Below, piece after piece: positions 1 to 8,113 of a stretch of DNA of 57,116 nt. The notes beneath the pieces were generated by a model, which ran no database searches, was not told the DNA's origin, and worked only from the letters and a program-made list of their open reading frames with translations. Position numbers and translations under genes: made by a program. Position 1 is the first letter of the stretch, and each line of letters begins with the position of its first letter. The stretch is from an uncultured Mediterranea sp. (GTDB lineage Bacteria; Bacteroidota; Bacteroidia; Bacteroidales; Bacteroidaceae). The stretch is taken from positions 1 to 57,116 of the forward strand of contig NZ_CABUOL010000019.1 of the NCBI RefSeq assembly GCF_902493215.1, written 5' to 3'.

Positions 1-77
1 AATTTTCGCTAATCACCAAATTTACAAATAGTTATAATTCATCGAACTCACGTTATATATAATAAGGTATAAGCATG

Positions 78-113
78 AGATTGCAGGACGCTGTGTTCCT
101 GCAATCTTTTTTT
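78..113 (+). terminator. intrinsic terminator of a gene left of the window
   Basis: An 11-bp perfect stem (AGATTGCAGGA / TCCTGCAATCT) with an 8-nt loop is followed by a T run. No gene precedes it inside the window, so it probably ends a + strand transcript that begins outside. Confidence 0.8.
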
Positions 114-191
114 GTGCCTGTCCGTCCGCTGAACCTGTAATTGCAAGTTGTTGGAAAACAGATGTGTAATAGTTTATTTTTGTTTATACGA

Positions 192-301
192 AATAAACTC
201 TCAGTTTAATAGCTTTAAACTGCCAGTTTAATTCGTTTAAACCGTCAGTTTACTCCGTTTAAACTGTCGGTTTAACGCCTTTGTACTGATGGTTCAAACG
301 G
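192..301. repeat. 22-bp tandem palindromic array, copy set 1
   Basis: Five consecutive units start at 192, 214, 236, 258 and 280, exactly 22 bp apart. The core is TTTAAACTGtCaGTTTAA, so each unit is nearly palindromic and the half-site TTAAACTG / CAGTTTAA recurs about every 11 bp in alternating orientation. The last unit is the most diverged. The array lies between the incoming terminator and the guaA promoters. It does not encode protein. Confidence 0.85.
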
Positions 302-358
302 AGTAAAGCGATGGAATAGGGGCGGTATGATACAGTCAAATTAAAATCTATGTTTTCA

Positions 359-390
359 TTTGCCTATACGCTCACCTTTCACTATTTTTG
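359..390 (+). promoter_or_regulatory. distal guaA promoter (P1)
   Basis: The -33 TTTG at 359-362 is followed after 20 bp by the -7 TATTTTTG at 383-390, matching the Bacteroidetes primary sigma consensus. The 22 bases ending at 390 are repeated exactly at 457-478. Confidence 0.55.
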
Positions 391-447
391 TTGCACGAAA
401 ATAGGAGGCGGTTCGGGATAAAAAATAACTGAAACAAGTTTCAATAT

Positions 448-478
448 TTTGTTCTCCGCTCACCTTTCACTATTTTTG
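448..478 (+). promoter_or_regulatory. proximal guaA promoter (P2)
   Basis: The -33 TTTG at 448-451, a 19-bp spacer and the -7 TATTTTTG at 471-478 give a full match to the Bacteroidetes consensus. The predicted start leaves a leader of about 40 nt before the guaA ATG at 526. The 22 bases 457-478 duplicate those at 369-390. Confidence 0.7.
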
Positions 479-525
479 CACAATCAATCAAACTTGAAAC
501 AATCATTTTATCAATAGACACATAT

Positions 526-2079
526 ATGCAGGAAAAAATCATCATTCTCGATTTCGGATCGCAGACCACGCAGCTCATCGGCCGCCGCATCCGCGAACTG
601 AATGTTTACTGTGAGATTGTGCCCTACAACAAGTTTCCGCAAGGCGACGACAGTGTGAAGGGAGTCATCCTCTCGGGCAGCCCGTTCTCCGTTTACGACG
701 AGAGCGCTTTCAAGGTGGACTTGAGCCAGCTGCGCGGCAAGTATCCCATTCTGGGTATCTGCTACGGCGCCCAGTTCATCTCCTACAGCAACGGCGGTAA
801 GGTTGAGCCGGCCGGCACGCGCGAATACGGACGTGCCCACCTCAGCACCTTCGACAAGAGCAACGTACTCTTCAAGGACGTGCGCGAGAATACGCAGGTG
901 TGGATGAGCCACGGCGATACCATTACGGCTATCCCTGACAACTTCCGCGTCATCGCTTCGACCGACAAGGTGAAAATCGCTGCCTATCAGGCCGAGGGCG
1001 AAAAGATGTGGGGCGTACAGTTCCATCCCGAAGTGTTCCATAGCGAGGACGGCACACAGATGCTGAAGAATTTCGTGGTGGATGTCTGTGGTTGCAGCCA
1101 GAGCTGGAGCGCCGCTTCGTTTGTCGATACGACCGTAGCCGAGCTGAAGGCACAGGTGGGCAACGACCGCGTCATTCTGGGCTTGAGTGGCGGTGTGGAC
1201 TCGTCGGTAGCTGCCGTATTGCTCCATCGGGCCATCGGCAAGAACCTGACGTGTATCTTCGTGGACCACGGTCTGCTGCGTAAGAACGAGTTCAAGAACG
1301 TGATGCACGACTACGAGTGCCTGGGACTGAACGTTATCGGTGTGGACGCCAGCGAGAAGTTCTTCAAGGACCTGGAGGGTGTGACCGACCCCGAGCAGAA
1401 GCGCAAGATCATTGGCCGCGACTTTGTGGAAGTGTTCAACGCCGAAGCACATAAGATAACCGACGCCAAATGGCTGGCTCAGGGTACCATCTACCCCGAC
1501 CGCATCGAGAGCCTGAACATCACCGGCAAGACCATCAAGAGCCACCACAACGTGGGCGGCCTGCCCGAAGAAATGCACTTGCAGCTCTGCGAGCCGCTGA
1601 AGTGGCTGTTCAAGGACGAAGTGCGCCGTGTGGGTCGTCAGTTGGGCATCCCCGACCATCTCATCAGCCGCCATCCTTTCCCCGGTCCGGGTCTGGCCGT
1701 GCGTATCTTGGGCGACATTACCCGCGAGAAGGTGCGCATCCTTCAGGATGCCGACGACATCTTCATCCAAGGTCTGCGCGACTGGAAGGTGACCGATGAA
1801 AAGGGCAATGAAACCACGCTCTACCATCAGGTATGGCAGGCAGGCGTTATCCTGCTTCCTGTCCAGTCCGTTGGTGTGATGGGCGACGAACGCACCTACG
1901 AACGTGCCGTGGCCCTGCGTGCTGTGACATCGACCGACGCCATGACCGCCGACTGGGCACACTTGCCTTACGAGTTCCTGGCCAAGGTTTCGAACGACAT
2001 CATCAACAAGGTGAAGGGCGTGAACCGAGTCACCTACGATATCTCCTCGAAGCCGCCTTCGACAATCGAATGGGAATAA
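526..2079 (+). CDS. guaA: GMP synthase (glutamine-hydrolysing)
   Basis: This cytosolic enzyme converts XMP, ATP and glutamine to GMP, the last step of guanine nucleotide synthesis. The 517 residues are full length for the family. Seen in the sequence: an N-terminal class I glutamine amidotransferase with nucleophile Cys79 in GICYG and the His167/Glu169 pair in FHPE; the ATP-pyrophosphatase P-loop SGGVDSS at 221-227; and a C-terminal dimerisation domain ending in SKPPSTIEWE, the typical GuaA terminus. The ATG at 526 is the only start that keeps the usual KIIILDFGSQ beginning. It is monocistronic: two promoters lie upstream and a strong hairpin follows 23 bp after the stop. An antisense frame covers nearly the whole gene and is only a codon-bias shadow. 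Confidence 0.97.
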   Translation: MQEKIIILDFGSQTTQLIGRRIRELNVYCEIVPYNKFPQGDDSVKGVILSGSPFSVYDESAFKVDLSQLRGKYPILGICYGAQFISYSNGGKVEPAGTREYGRAHLSTFDKSNVLFKDVRENTQVWMSHGDTITAIPDNFRVIASTDKVKIAAYQAEGEKMWGVQFHPEVFHSEDGTQMLKNFVVDVCGCSQSWSAASFVDTTVAELKAQVGNDRVILGLSGGVDSSVAAVLLHRAIGKNLTCIFVDHGLLRKNEFKNVMHDYECLGLNVIGVDASEKFFKDLEGVTDPEQKRKIIGRDFVEVFNAEAHKITDAKWLAQGTIYPDRIESLNITGKTIKSHHNVGGLPEEMHLQLCEPLKWLFKDEVRRVGRQLGIPDHLISRHPFPGPGLAVRILGDITREKVRILQDADDIFIQGLRDWKVTDEKGNETTLYHQVWQAGVILLPVQSVGVMGDERTYERAVALRAVTSTDAMTADWAHLPYEFLAKVSNDIINKVKGVNRVTYDISSKPPSTIEWE

Positions 2080-2102
2080 GACGGTTTGAAACCAGATAAA
2101 AC

Positions 2103-2133
2103 AACGGGGCTGCATTTCGATGCAGCCCCGTTT
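2103..2133. terminator. bidirectional terminator between guaA and the Crp/Fnr gene
   Basis: A 13-bp perfect stem (AACGGGGCTGCAT and its complement) closes a TTCG tetraloop between two convergent genes. The T run is short on + and there is an A/T stretch on -. Confidence 0.8.
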
Positions 2134-2165
2134 CTGTAGTATGTGGAATTAGTGTATGATCGGAA

Positions 2166-2831
2166 TCAGACTATCAGTCTCTCTGCTTCAGGAATAGCTA
2201 TTTCTCCTCGATGGAGTTCCAGCAGCCCCTTGTCCTGCATCTGGTTCAATGTCTTGGATACATTGTTTCGGGAGTCGTTGACAATTGTAGCCAGGTCTTC
2301 CATCTTTATCTTCAGTGACTTGGGGCCTTGCGGACGTCTCAAATGGTTCAGTATGAACCGGCAGATGCGGCCTTCGAGGGTATCGGGAATATGTCCCCAT
2401 AATTTGTTGTTCAAGCCCTGTGCCTGGCTGCTGGCTATGTTCAGGTAGTTGAGGCGGAAGATTTCGTACTTCAGCAGATGGTTCGTGACAGCCGATTTGC
2501 TGACATATACGCTGTTTGTTTCGGTAGTGGCAACGTATTTGCTGGTGTAACAGGTGTACATACCGAACAAGGCTTGGGGCTCAATCAGGTAGGGAGCTTT
2601 GAAATGTTCGGTCATGCTGAAGAGGTTGTCGGCCGATGTTGTAGTGGCGGAAATCTCTCCGTTGAGTATGAAGATAAGCTCGTTGCACGGCGAGTCGGCC
2701 CGGGCGATGGTTTCACCCGGTTTCAGCTTGACGAAATGCAGCTTGACTTTTTCCAATATGCTGGTAAAGTCTTCGGGGGCCAATCCCTGGAGCAGGGGGA
2801 GCTGCAAGAGTGTGTCGAACATTGTATCCAT
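2166..2831 (-). CDS. Crp/Fnr-family transcriptional regulator
   Basis: A 221-residue cytosolic DNA-binding regulator. Residues about 10-120 form a cyclic-nucleotide-binding-like beta roll (KLKPGETIARADSPCNELIFI), then a dimerisation helix. Residues about 150-215 form a Crp-type winged helix whose recognition helix lies around DSRNNVSKTLNQMQDKGLL. The phosphate-binding signature of true cAMP receptors is not recognisable, and there is no Fnr-type N-terminal cysteine set, so the effector is unknown. It ends 33 bp from the shared terminator and is transcribed towards guaA. A -7-like TATTTTTG on the minus strand (2855-2862) lies just upstream, but I see no clear -33. MFDTLL three codons in is an alternative start. 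Confidence 0.88.
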   Translation of the reverse strand: MDTMFDTLLQLPLLQGLAPEDFTSILEKVKLHFVKLKPGETIARADSPCNELIFILNGEISATTTSADNLFSMTEHFKAPYLIEPQALFGMYTCYTSKYVATTETNSVYVSKSAVTNHLLKYEIFRLNYLNIASSQAQGLNNKLWGHIPDTLEGRICRFILNHLRRPQGPKSLKIKMEDLATIVNDSRNNVSKTLNQMQDKGLLELHRGEIAIPEAERLIV

Positions 2832-2954
2832 AAGAATTCCTTTCTGTATTGAAACAAAAATACGGATAATCGGCTTCGACGGTGTGTTGCCGGCCGAGCT
2901 TTTTGTTTTTTTTATTATTTCTTAAATCTGCTATTCAATCGCCTCGTTTTTCTG

Positions 2955-2985
2955 TTGTGGAATAAAAGATTATGGAGTATCTTTG
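2955..2985 (+). promoter_or_regulatory. promoter of the MarC-family gene
   Basis: TTG at 2955-2957, a 20-bp spacer and TATCTTTG at 2978-2985. It lies inside the longest possible reading frame and therefore supports the ATG at 3009, which is preceded by AAAAAGGAGG. Confidence 0.7.
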
Positions 2986-3008
2986 CAGGAAAAAAGGAGG
3001 AATATATC

Positions 3009-3605
3009 ATGTTTGCAGCTTTCAATTTCCAGCAGATGATCAGTGCCTTTATCGTACTTTTTGCTGTGATAGACATAATCGGGGCCATTCCCATCATCAT
3101 TAATCTGAAGGAGAAAGGCAAGGATGTGAACGCTTTGAAAGCAACGTTGATATCTTTTGCCCTATTATTGGGATTCTTCTATGCAGGCGACTGGATGCTT
3201 CAGCTTTTTCATGTCGATATCGAATCGTTTGCCATAGCGGGTGCGGTCGTCATTTTCCTGATGGCGCTCGAAATGATTCTGGATATCGAAATATTCAAGA
3301 ACCAGGGGCCTATCAAGGAGGCTACACTTGTGCCTCTGGTCTTCCCGTTGCTGGCTGGTGCGGGAGCTTTTACGACTTTGCTAACTTTGCGTGCCGAATA
3401 TGCCAGTGTCAATATCATCATAGCCCTGGTGCTGAATATGATTTGGGTCTATTTTGTTGTCAGTATGACGGGGCGTGTGGAGCGTTTCCTAGGAAAGGGC
3501 GGGATTTACATCATCCGCAAGTTCTTCGGCATCATTCTGTTGGCTGTTTCTGTCCGTCTGTTCACGGCCAATATCACTTTACTTATTGAAGGGCTGCAGA
3601 AATAA
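3009..3605 (+). CDS. MarC family integral membrane protein
   Basis: A 198-residue inner-membrane protein with six predicted hydrophobic segments. The first is FIVLFAVIDIIGAIPIIINL, typical of the MarC/UPF0056 family. The family's transport substrate is not established. I chose the ATG at 3009 over an in-frame ATG at 2955 because the promoter -7 element (2978-2985) and a strong ribosome-binding site (AAAAAGGAGG, 2991-3000) lie between them, and because the extra 18 residues would put charged residues before the first membrane helix. It is convergent with trkH; the stop codons are only about 20 bp apart, with a weak CCCCGTT/AACGGGG inverted repeat spanning the junction. Confidence 0.9.
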   Translation: MFAAFNFQQMISAFIVLFAVIDIIGAIPIIINLKEKGKDVNALKATLISFALLLGFFYAGDWMLQLFHVDIESFAIAGAVVIFLMALEMILDIEIFKNQGPIKEATLVPLVFPLLAGAGAFTTLLTLRAEYASVNIIIALVLNMIWVYFVVSMTGRVERFLGKGGIYIIRKFFGIILLAVSVRLFTANITLLIEGLQK

Positions 3606-3626
3606 GGTGTAGAAACACCCCGTTCC

Positions 3627-5099
3627 TTAACGGCTCTTCCAGAAACGGGGGTAGAAAAGCAGCAATACGCAGAACATTTCCAGTCGGCCTATCAGCATGA
3701 GGAACGACAGAAACCATTTGGCGGCATCGGGCATCGCATTCCATGAGAAAGCGGGTCCATGAGCGCCCAGACCCGGTCCAACGTTGCCAATGCTGGACAC
3801 TACGGTACTGAAGGATTCTTCAAATCCGAGTCCCATGAACATCACTATGATCCAGCTGACCAGAATAATGGCCATATAAAGAACAATGAAAAATGCTACG
3901 GAAAGCACTGTGTTCGGAGCGGTAGCCTGATGGTTTACCCGGATAGGAAGAACGGCGTTGGGGTGGAGCATTCGCTTGAAGCTGTTTCTGATTCCTTTAA
4001 TCATCATCAGCAAGCGCATGCTTTTGATACCTCCAGCCGTCGAACCTGTACATCCGCCGGCCATCATGGCAAACAGCAGCAGAATCCAGGTGAAGGGAGG
4101 CCAAAGGTTGTAGTCGTCTGTACCGAATCCGCAAGAAGTGTGTATACTTGCCACCTGAAAGAGAGCTTTACGGAAAGCTGTCTCGATGCCATAATCATTG
4201 TATATAACCAGTGCAATCGTGATGATTCCTGTCAGGATGAAAATCGAATAGAGAAACCAGCGCAGTTCTTCGTCTCCGAACATTTTTGTGATTTTGCCTT
4301 TAAGAGCCAGATAGAACAATCCGAAATTGAAGCTGGATATAATCATGAAACAAGCAATGACATATTCGATGAACGGAGAATTCCAATAAGCAACACTGGC
4401 TTGTCGGGTAGAATATCCTCCGGTAGCTGTTGTGGTGAAGGAATGGCAGATGGCGTCGAACCAGTTCATGCCTCCAAGGTAAAGCAGGATGGTTTCCGAG
4501 GCTGTAAGGATGAGATATACACCCCATATCCATTTTACCATGATACTGATTTTGGGATGCAGCTTGTTGTGCGTGACGCCGGTTGCTTCGGCTGAAAAGA
4601 GCTGCATGTTGCCTTCGTTGAAGATGGGGAGTATGGCAATGGCGAAGCAGACGATGCCCAGTCCTCCTATCCATTGGGTCAGGCTGCGCCAGAAGAGGAT
4701 GCCGTGGGGCTGGCTGTCTATATTGTCCATGATGGTTGCTCCCGTTGTGGTAAATCCCGACATCGTTTCGAAGAAAGCGTTGGCGATGCTGTCTACACTG
4801 CCGCTTAGATAGAAAGGAAGCATGCCGAATGCGGAGAACAGCACCCATGACAGGCTGGCAATGCAATAGCCGTCACGTTTGGTCAGTTTGCGTTCGGCTC
4901 CGCGGCTCAGCACTATCAACAGGCCTCCTACTGCTGTATTGATGGCTGCCGTTTGCAGGAATGTGAATGTCTCTTTTTCCTCATAAATCCAGGAAACGAA
5001 TGCACAAAGCAGGAACATGGCAGTTTCCACCCAAAGCAGGATACCCAATACCCGTAATATCATTCTGCAATTGATGAGGCTGCTTTTCCGCTTCTTCAT
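3627..5099 (-). CDS. trkH: TrkH-family potassium uptake protein
   Basis: This is the membrane subunit of a Trk/Ktr K+ uptake system; an NAD-binding TrkA partner is expected but not seen here. The 490 residues contain about ten hydrophobic segments. The four pore-loop repeats are visible: GFTTTGAT, TTATGGYST, TSCGFGTDD and GNVGPGLG, each with the central Gly of the TrkH selectivity filter. I prefer MKKRKSSL at 5099 to an ATG 13 codons upstream because the family begins with a short basic segment before the first helix. It is followed on - by no close gene; a rhomboid protease gene lies 160 bp upstream on the same strand. Confidence 0.92.
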   Translation of the reverse strand: MKKRKSSLINCRMILRVLGILLWVETAMFLLCAFVSWIYEEKETFTFLQTAAINTAVGGLLIVLSRGAERKLTKRDGYCIASLSWVLFSAFGMLPFYLSGSVDSIANAFFETMSGFTTTGATIMDNIDSQPHGILFWRSLTQWIGGLGIVCFAIAILPIFNEGNMQLFSAEATGVTHNKLHPKISIMVKWIWGVYLILTASETILLYLGGMNWFDAICHSFTTTATGGYSTRQASVAYWNSPFIEYVIACFMIISSFNFGLFYLALKGKITKMFGDEELRWFLYSIFILTGIITIALVIYNDYGIETAFRKALFQVASIHTSCGFGTDDYNLWPPFTWILLLFAMMAGGCTGSTAGGIKSMRLLMMIKGIRNSFKRMLHPNAVLPIRVNHQATAPNTVLSVAFFIVLYMAIILVSWIIVMFMGLGFEESFSTVVSSIGNVGPGLGAHGPAFSWNAMPDAAKWFLSFLMLIGRLEMFCVLLLFYPRFWKSR

Positions 5100-5258
5100 T
5101 GATTGGTCATATAATGTTTCAGCAATAAATCCTTCCATGCCAGTGTAGTTAAAATAGTCGTTATTTCATCTGAAAACAAGGAACTAGTTCGCCTTTCCAT
5201 GTTTTGCGGGGCAAAAATAAGGCTGTGCCATGAATTTAGCAACTTTTCTCTTTTAAAA

Positions 5259-5951
5259 TCATGAAAACCCGTGCGAATCGCTGGTTGGCGGATGGCAATC
5301 CGGATTTCCGTCCTGGCTGTTTCCTTCTTCGGATGTGTCGGGAGTATCTTCTTCGTCTTCTTCATCGGCGAAGGGATCGGGGCGTTGCGGCCCGTATTTG
5401 ATGAAAAATACAGAACATAGCATTCCGGCTATAGCGCCTCCCATGTGTCCTTCCCATGAAGTGGATGCTTTGGCAAATTGTGGAAACATGTTCCACACCA
5501 ATCCGCCGTAGAGGAATGTGACCAACAATGCAATGGCAATGAGAGGGACATGCTTACGCAGGATACCGCTGAAAAAAAGGAAAAAGGCCAGTCCATAGAT
5601 GATGCCGCTTGAACCGACATGCCATCCGCTTTTGCCGAACAGGAAAGTGAAAATTCCTCCGCCAATCCAGATGAGGAAAAAAATGTATGGCGCAATGTCT
5701 CTATAGAAATAGAACAGACACCAGGATAGAAAAAACAATGGGAGTGTATTGGCTGCCAGATGAGCAAAGCTGCTATGGACAAGCGGGTGGGCAAATATAC
5801 CGAACAAGCCCCGCTTTTCCATCGGATAGATGCCCAGATGGGTAAAATCCCATTCCATTCCCACTTCCAAAAACTTCAACATGTAAAGGATGAAGAGAAA
5901 GAACAAAGGTATGGCTGCTGCCAGAAAAATACGTTGTAGGTCTCGTTTCAT
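5259..5951 (-). CDS. rhomboid-family intramembrane serine protease
   Basis: A 230-residue polytopic membrane protease predicted to cleave transmembrane substrates. Seen: HPLVHSSFAHLAANTLPLFF in helix 2; the catalytic motif GSSG with Ser115 (WHVGSSGIIYGLAFF); and the catalytic His169 in WEGHMGGAIAGM. These are the two residues of the rhomboid dyad. The C-terminal 40 residues are acidic and low-complexity (DEEDEEDTPDTSEEG) and probably disordered in the cytoplasm. MKRDLQRIF at 5951 is taken as the start instead of an ATG six codons earlier because it gives a short basic N-terminus directly before the first helix. It may share a transcript with trkH downstream. Confidence 0.92.
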   Translation of the reverse strand: MKRDLQRIFLAAAIPLFFLFILYMLKFLEVGMEWDFTHLGIYPMEKRGLFGIFAHPLVHSSFAHLAANTLPLFFLSWCLFYFYRDIAPYIFFLIWIGGGIFTFLFGKSGWHVGSSGIIYGLAFFLFFSGILRKHVPLIAIALLVTFLYGGLVWNMFPQFAKASTSWEGHMGGAIAGMLCSVFFIKYGPQRPDPFADEEDEEDTPDTSEEGNSQDGNPDCHPPTSDSHGFS

Positions 5952-6047
5952 AAGGCATTCATGGGGCATTTTGACATACGGTATATGCTAATCGGATGCA
6001 ATACTACAATTATTTGTCCGAAATGCGAAAAAAAAACCTTTTTTTAT

Positions 6048-6077
6048 TTTGACTATATACATAAATTTGTATTTTTG
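6048..6077 (+). promoter_or_regulatory. promoter of the glycogen operon
   Basis: TTTG at 6048-6051, an 18-bp spacer and TATTTTTG at 6070-6077. A second -7-like TAAATTTG lies at 6062-6069 without a matching -33. The leader to the ATG at 6149 would be about 65 nt. Confidence 0.5.
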
Positions 6078-6148
6078 GCATTGCTACAAGTTGTTGTGGC
6101 GTGGAATGAACCTGAATTTTTAACCTTTAATTTAAATAATGCACAACT

Positions 6149-8113
6149 ATGAGTTATTTACGATTTGACAAGACGCTGATGATTAATTTGGAAGAGTCTC
6201 TTCCCCGGGAGATACTCCGTACAAATAAGTCGGGTGCCTATCATTGTACAACGATTGTAGATTGTAACACACGCAAATATCACGGCTTGTTGGTGATTCC
6301 GGTCCCCAACTTGGACGATGAGAATCATGTGCTGCTCTCTTCTTTGGACGAAACGGTAATTCAGCACGGTGCAGAGTTTAATCTGGGATTGCACAAGTAT
6401 CAAGGCAATCATTTTAGTCCCAACGGACATAAATACATCCGTGAGTTTGATTGCGAACACGTCCCGGCTACAACTTACCGTGTGGGAGGCGTTATCCTCC
6501 GTAAGGAAAAGATTTTTGTACATCATGAGAACCGTATTCTGATTCGTTATACGCTTGTCGATGCCCATTCGGCCACGACATTGCGTTTCCGTCCCTTCCT
6601 GGCTTTCCGCAGTGTGCGCGAATATACGTACGAGAATTCTCAGGCCAGTCGGGATTATCAGTTGGTGGAAAATGGTATCAAGACCTGTATGTATCCCGGT
6701 TATCCTGAATTGTTCATGCAGCTGAACAAGAAGAATGAATTCCATTTCCAGCCCGACTGGTATAGAGGTATTGAATATCCCAAGGAGCAGGAACGTGGTT
6801 ATGATTTCAATGAGGACCTTTATGTTCCCGGCTACTTTGAGGTGGATATCAAGAAGGGAGAAAGCGTGGTATTCTCTGCCGGCATTTCTGAAGTTGATAC
6901 CCGTAAATTGAAACATACTTTTGAAACGGAGGTGGCCGACCGTACTCCTCGGGACAGTTTCTATCATTGCTTGAAAAATTCGGCACATCAGTTCCATAAC
7001 AAGCAGGGTGACGAGCATTATATCTTGGCCGGTTATCCGTGGTTCAAGTGCCGTGCCCGAGATTTGTTTGTTTCCTTGCCGGGTCTCACACTTGCCATTG
7101 ACGAGCAAGATGAATTTGAAGATGTCATGAAGACGGCAGAGAAAGCGCTCCGGCAGTATATGAACGGTGAACCGCTTGCCTATAAAATTTATGAGATGGA
7201 ACATCCGGATGTACTGTTATGGGCCATCTGGTGTTTGCAACAATATGCCAAATTCACTTCACGCGAACGTTGCCGGCAAATGTATGGCTCGTTGCTCAAA
7301 GATTTGCTTGAGTACATCCGTGGCCGCCGACATGACAATTTGTTCCTGCATGACAACGGGCTGCTCTATACCAATGGTACGGAACATCCTGTGACATGGA
7401 TGAACTCAATTGCCAATGGTAGGCCGGTGGTACCTCGTACTGGATATGTCGTAGAAATCAACGCATTGTGGTATAATGCTCTCCGATTTGTTGCCGACAT
7501 GGTACGCGAAGAAGGCAATGAGGCGTTTGCCAATACTCTCGACGCGCAGGCCGAAGTGACAGGCAAGTCGTTTGTAGAGACATTTAGAAATGAGTACGGC
7601 TATTTGTTTGACTATGTCGACGGCTACATGATGGACTGGAGTGTACGTCCGAACATGATATTTGCTGTAGCTTTCGACTATTCTCCTCTTGATCGTGTTC
7701 AGAAGCGTCAGGTGCTGGATATTGTAACCAAGGAGTTGCTGACCCCGAAGGGACTTCGTACACTGAGCCCCAAGAGCGGTGGTTACAATCCCAATTATGT
7801 AGGTCCGCAAACCCAACGCGACTATGCTTACCATCAAGGTACCGCATGGCCCTGGCTGCTGGGCTTCTATATGGAAGCTTATCTGCGTATCTATAAGATG
7901 AGCGGCATCTCATTCGTCGAAAGACATCTGATAGGTATGGAAGATGCAATGACGCGTCATTGCATCAGTACCCTGCCTGAGTTGTTTGACGGTAATCCGC
8001 CTTTTGTGGGCCGTGGAGCAGTTTCGTTTGCAATGAATGTGGCCGAGATTTTACGCTTGCTGAGTTTGTTATATAAGTATGAACAAATAGAAAAAGAGGA
8101 GGAACGGAAATGA
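6149..8113 (+). CDS. glycogen debranching enzyme (amylo-alpha-1,6-glucosidase)
   Basis: A 654-residue cytosolic enzyme predicted to hydrolyse alpha-1,6 branches of glycogen or limit dextrins. Residues about 10-225 match the bacterial debranching N-terminal domain (TNKSGAYHCTTIVDCNTRKYHGLLV-type opening), and residues about 290-640 form the (alpha/alpha)6 C-terminal catalytic domain, with WMNSIANGRPVVPR, NALWYNALRF and HQGTAWPWLLGFY. It opens a three-gene operon: its stop overlaps the next start by the four bases ATGA (8110-8113), so translation is probably coupled. The following glycosyltransferase and GH57 protein place it in storage-glucan turnover. The same trio is known from other Bacteroides. 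No signal peptide. Confidence 0.93.
   Translation: MSYLRFDKTLMINLEESLPREILRTNKSGAYHCTTIVDCNTRKYHGLLVIPVPNLDDENHVLLSSLDETVIQHGAEFNLGLHKYQGNHFSPNGHKYIREFDCEHVPATTYRVGGVILRKEKIFVHHENRILIRYTLVDAHSATTLRFRPFLAFRSVREYTYENSQASRDYQLVENGIKTCMYPGYPELFMQLNKKNEFHFQPDWYRGIEYPKEQERGYDFNEDLYVPGYFEVDIKKGESVVFSAGISEVDTRKLKHTFETEVADRTPRDSFYHCLKNSAHQFHNKQGDEHYILAGYPWFKCRARDLFVSLPGLTLAIDEQDEFEDVMKTAEKALRQYMNGEPLAYKIYEMEHPDVLLWAIWCLQQYAKFTSRERCRQMYGSLLKDLLEYIRGRRHDNLFLHDNGLLYTNGTEHPVTWMNSIANGRPVVPRTGYVVEINALWYNALRFVADMVREEGNEAFANTLDAQAEVTGKSFVETFRNEYGYLFDYVDGYMMDWSVRPNMIFAVAFDYSPLDRVQKRQVLDIVTKELLTPKGLRTLSPKSGGYNPNYVGPQTQRDYAYHQGTAWPWLLGFYMEAYLRIYKMSGISFVERHLIGMEDAMTRHCISTLPELFDGNPPFVGRGAVSFAMNVAEILRLLSLLYKYEQIEKEEERK

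Larger units (their letters stand above)
1..525. other. intergenic region upstream of guaA
   Basis: No coding sequence is visible. The region holds an incoming terminator (78-113), a five-unit 22-bp tandem array (192-301) and two promoters sharing an identical 22-bp core (369-390 and 457-478). The first 60 bases are AT-rich with nothing recognisable. Confidence 0.7.

Noticed and set aside
192..301. CRISPR or coding repeat for the 22-bp arrays
   Set aside because: There is no spacer between units, frames are interrupted, and 22 is not a multiple of three, so neither CRISPR nor a protein repeat fits.
511..2115. 534-residue frame antisense to guaA
   Set aside because: It mirrors the G/C-rich third positions of guaA, has no recognisable domain, and guaA is unmistakable on the other strand.
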